Positions 7,243 to 8,662 of a DNA stretch of 8,662 nt are shown in pieces. The position numbers and the translations under genes are program-made. The notes beneath the pieces were generated by a model. It was not told the DNA's origin. It was given only the letters and a program-made list of their open reading frames with translations, and did not search any database. This DNA is from Gemelliphila asaccharolytica (GTDB lineage Bacteria > Bacillota > Bacilli > Staphylococcales > Gemellaceae), in the NCBI RefSeq assembly GCF_001553005.1, contig NZ_KQ959869.1, positions 1 to 8,662 of the forward strand, given 5' to 3'. Numbering within the stretch: the stretch's first letter is position 1; the number at the start of each line of letters is the position of its first letter.

Positions 7243-7266
7243 AAGTAAGATTTTTATTTCTTACTT
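7243..7266 (+). promoter_or_regulatory. Leader inverted repeat of the solute-binding protein gene
   Basis: Perfect 8-bp arms AAGTAAGA (7243-7250) and TCTTACTT (7259-7266) flank an 8-base loop. It lies between the predicted transcription start and the ribosome-binding site AAGGGGG (7292-7298). It may be a DNA operator just downstream of the promoter, a weak attenuator (a T-rich stretch follows), or an mRNA-stabilising 5' hairpin. Confidence 0.5.
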
Positions 7267-7307
7267 TTATATTTTAATCATAAAATTTTTTAAGGGGGAT
7301 CTCATTC

Positions 7308-8612
7308 ATGAGTAAAAAGTTTTTTAAAGTTATGGCTTCTGCCTTAGCTACAGCAGTTATACTTACAGGTTGTGTGGGAGGAAAAAAAGAAGAAAAAAAA
7401 GCCGACCCTAACGCAAAAGTAGAAATAACTTATTGGAATTTTCCACAGTTTACAAAAGACGGTGAATTTAAAACTACCGAAGAATATGACGCTGCTTTAA
7501 TAAAAGCATTTGAGGAAAAATATCCAAATATTAAAGTTAATTACCAAAAAATAGAATTTACTGACGGACCTGCTAAAATCGAAACAGCTATCCAATCAAA
7601 AACAGCTCCTGACGTTATCTATGACGCTCCGGGACGTGTTATAGCTTGGGCTGCTAAAGATTTATTAGTTCCTTTTGATAATATCGAAAAAGATAAATTC
7701 TCAAAAGCAGCAATTAGTGCATCAAGTTATAAAGATAAAGTTTACTTATATCCTCAAGGTGTTGCACCTTTCTTAATGGGAGTAAATGTTGACTTAACTG
7801 ATAAACTTGGAGTTACTAATCTACTTCCACTTAACAAAAAAGATCGTAACTGGACAGTTGAAGAGTTTGAAAAATTCCTGCGAGCAGTAAAAGAAAAAGA
7901 CCCTAGTCTTGTTCCTACTCTTTTCTACACAAAATCACAAGCAGGAGATCAAGGACCTAGAGCATTTGTTTCTAACCTTTATGGTTCATGGATAACTGAC
8001 AAAGATGTTACAAAATACACAATTAATGATGAAAATGGTGTTAAAGGATTAGAATGGGTTAAAAAAGCATATGACGAAGGGTTACTTGGACAAGGTGTTG
8101 CCCTAGAAGCTAAAGACGCTTTAGAAGCATTTAAATCTGGTCAATCTCCAATGTCTATTCTATTCTCACCAAGTTTAGCTGCTGCTCACGCTAGTGGTTT
8201 CAACTACAAATTCATACCTTTCCCTAACAATAGTGGTAAAGCAACTTATGAATATCTAGTGGCAGGACCTGCTATCTTCAATAATGGAGATGTAAACAAA
8301 GCAGAAGCTGCTAAAAAATTCGTAGACTTTATGGTTAATGACAAAGATTGGGGTAAACGTACACTATTAGCATCTGGTAACTTCAGTGCAAAAGTTGGAG
8401 AAACTGGTTTATATGATACAGAAGAACTTAAATTCGCTGAAACACTTACTGAGCAATACGGACCATACTACAACACAATCCCAGGATTTGCAAAAATGAG
8501 ACCATTATGGTTCAACATGGTTCAAGGTGTACTAAATGGAACAACTACTCCAAAAGATGGATTAGATAAATTCGTTCAAGATGCCGACAAAACTATAAAA
8601 GAAGCTAAATAA
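7308..8612 (+). CDS. ABC transporter extracellular solute-binding lipoprotein, family 1 (sugar type)
   Basis: A 434-residue substrate-capture protein of an ABC importer, tethered to the outer face of the membrane. The signal peptide has a charged start (MSKKFFK), a hydrophobic core and the lipobox LTGC, placing the lipidated cysteine at residue 22. A Lys-rich linker follows, then a family 1 binding-protein fold beginning VEITYWNFPQF. Typical later segments are APDVIYDAPGRVIAWA, GVKGLEWVKKAYDEGLLGQG, ALEAFKSGQSPMSILFSPS and NKAEAAKKFVDFMVND. The length is normal for carbohydrate-binding members of this family; the substrate cannot be told. AAGGGGG nine bases before the ATG fixes the start. The GntR-type regulator is divergent, and a cre-like core at the promoter fits carbohydrate control. 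Permease genes normally follow, but an apparent IS end begins 22 bases after the stop, and no terminator is visible before it. Confidence 0.93.
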   Translation: MSKKFFKVMASALATAVILTGCVGGKKEEKKADPNAKVEITYWNFPQFTKDGEFKTTEEYDAALIKAFEEKYPNIKVNYQKIEFTDGPAKIETAIQSKTAPDVIYDAPGRVIAWAAKDLLVPFDNIEKDKFSKAAISASSYKDKVYLYPQGVAPFLMGVNVDLTDKLGVTNLLPLNKKDRNWTVEEFEKFLRAVKEKDPSLVPTLFYTKSQAGDQGPRAFVSNLYGSWITDKDVTKYTINDENGVKGLEWVKKAYDEGLLGQGVALEAKDALEAFKSGQSPMSILFSPSLAAAHASGFNYKFIPFPNNSGKATYEYLVAGPAIFNNGDVNKAEAAKKFVDFMVNDKDWGKRTLLASGNFSAKVGETGLYDTEELKFAETLTEQYGPYYNTIPGFAKMRPLWFNMVQGVLNGTTTPKDGLDKFVQDADKTIKEAK

Positions 8613-8634
8613 AGATAAAAAAATCTGCTCTCTT

Positions 8635-8662
8635 TGATGTGTACCCATAAAACTGGACACAA
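8635..8662 (+). mobile_element. Probable left end of an IS3-family (IS150-group) insertion sequence, cut by window edge
   Basis: The sequence begins TG at 8635 and contains TGTACCCATAAAACTGGACA (8638-8657). This resembles IS150-type terminal inverted repeats from memory (TG...CACCCAT....TTGGAC). In IS150-group elements the end with this reading has the transposase genes to its right. No transposase or target duplication is visible because the window stops here, so this rests on a 28-base resemblance. Confidence 0.5.

Noticed and set aside
8613..8626. AGAT...ATCT repeat after the solute-binding protein gene as a terminator
   Set aside because: The arms are only four bases with a poly-A loop and there is no T-tract on the plus strand.

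Overview
The window looks like a chromosomal piece of a very AT-rich, low-GC Bacillota. Evidence for this is the ftsH/hpt/tilS cluster, strong GGAGG-type ribosome-binding sites, a lipobox solute-binding protein and a SHIRT-type surface protein. Gemella or a close relative is my best guess, but that is an inference from gene content and base composition, not a proven assignment.

Layout, left to right. Positions 1-1722 (minus strand) hold the first 574 codons of a large secreted surface protein that runs off the left edge. It has a signal peptide, a long unrecognised N-terminal region, an SpaA/Cna-B-like domain and the start of a SHIRT domain. Its short upstream region (1723-1897) carries its promoter. 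A 14-bp perfect hairpin terminator (1898-1930) separates it from the housekeeping operon, which lies on the same strand. That operon reads leftwards from about 7050 to 1938: a GntR/HutC regulator, a lysine-rich small protein, tilS (tRNA-Ile lysidine synthetase), hpt (hypoxanthine phosphoribosyltransferase) and ftsH (membrane AAA+ protease). tilS-hpt-ftsH is tightly packed, with gaps of 9 and 15 bases, and is the classic Bacillota order. The lysine-rich gene ends in a run of nine A residues. A -1 shift there gives a longer, sensible C-terminus that overlaps the tilS start.

A 257-base divergent control region (7051-7307) separates the regulator from a plus-strand sugar-type ABC transporter lipoprotein (7308-8612). 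It contains a strong promoter with an extended -10, a cre-like core over the -35, a leader hairpin, and a 9-bp motif repeated in inverted orientation near both gene starts. The regulator probably controls the transporter gene. The last 28 bases look like the left end of an IS3-family (IS150-group) element starting 22 bases after the lipoprotein stop codon, where permease genes would usually be expected.

Most of the window is ordinary. The parts worth a second look are the A9 frameshift site, the surface protein, the FtsH C-terminal tandem repeats, the divergent promoter and the apparent IS end. I did not see a CRISPR array, rRNA, tRNA or an obvious defence system.
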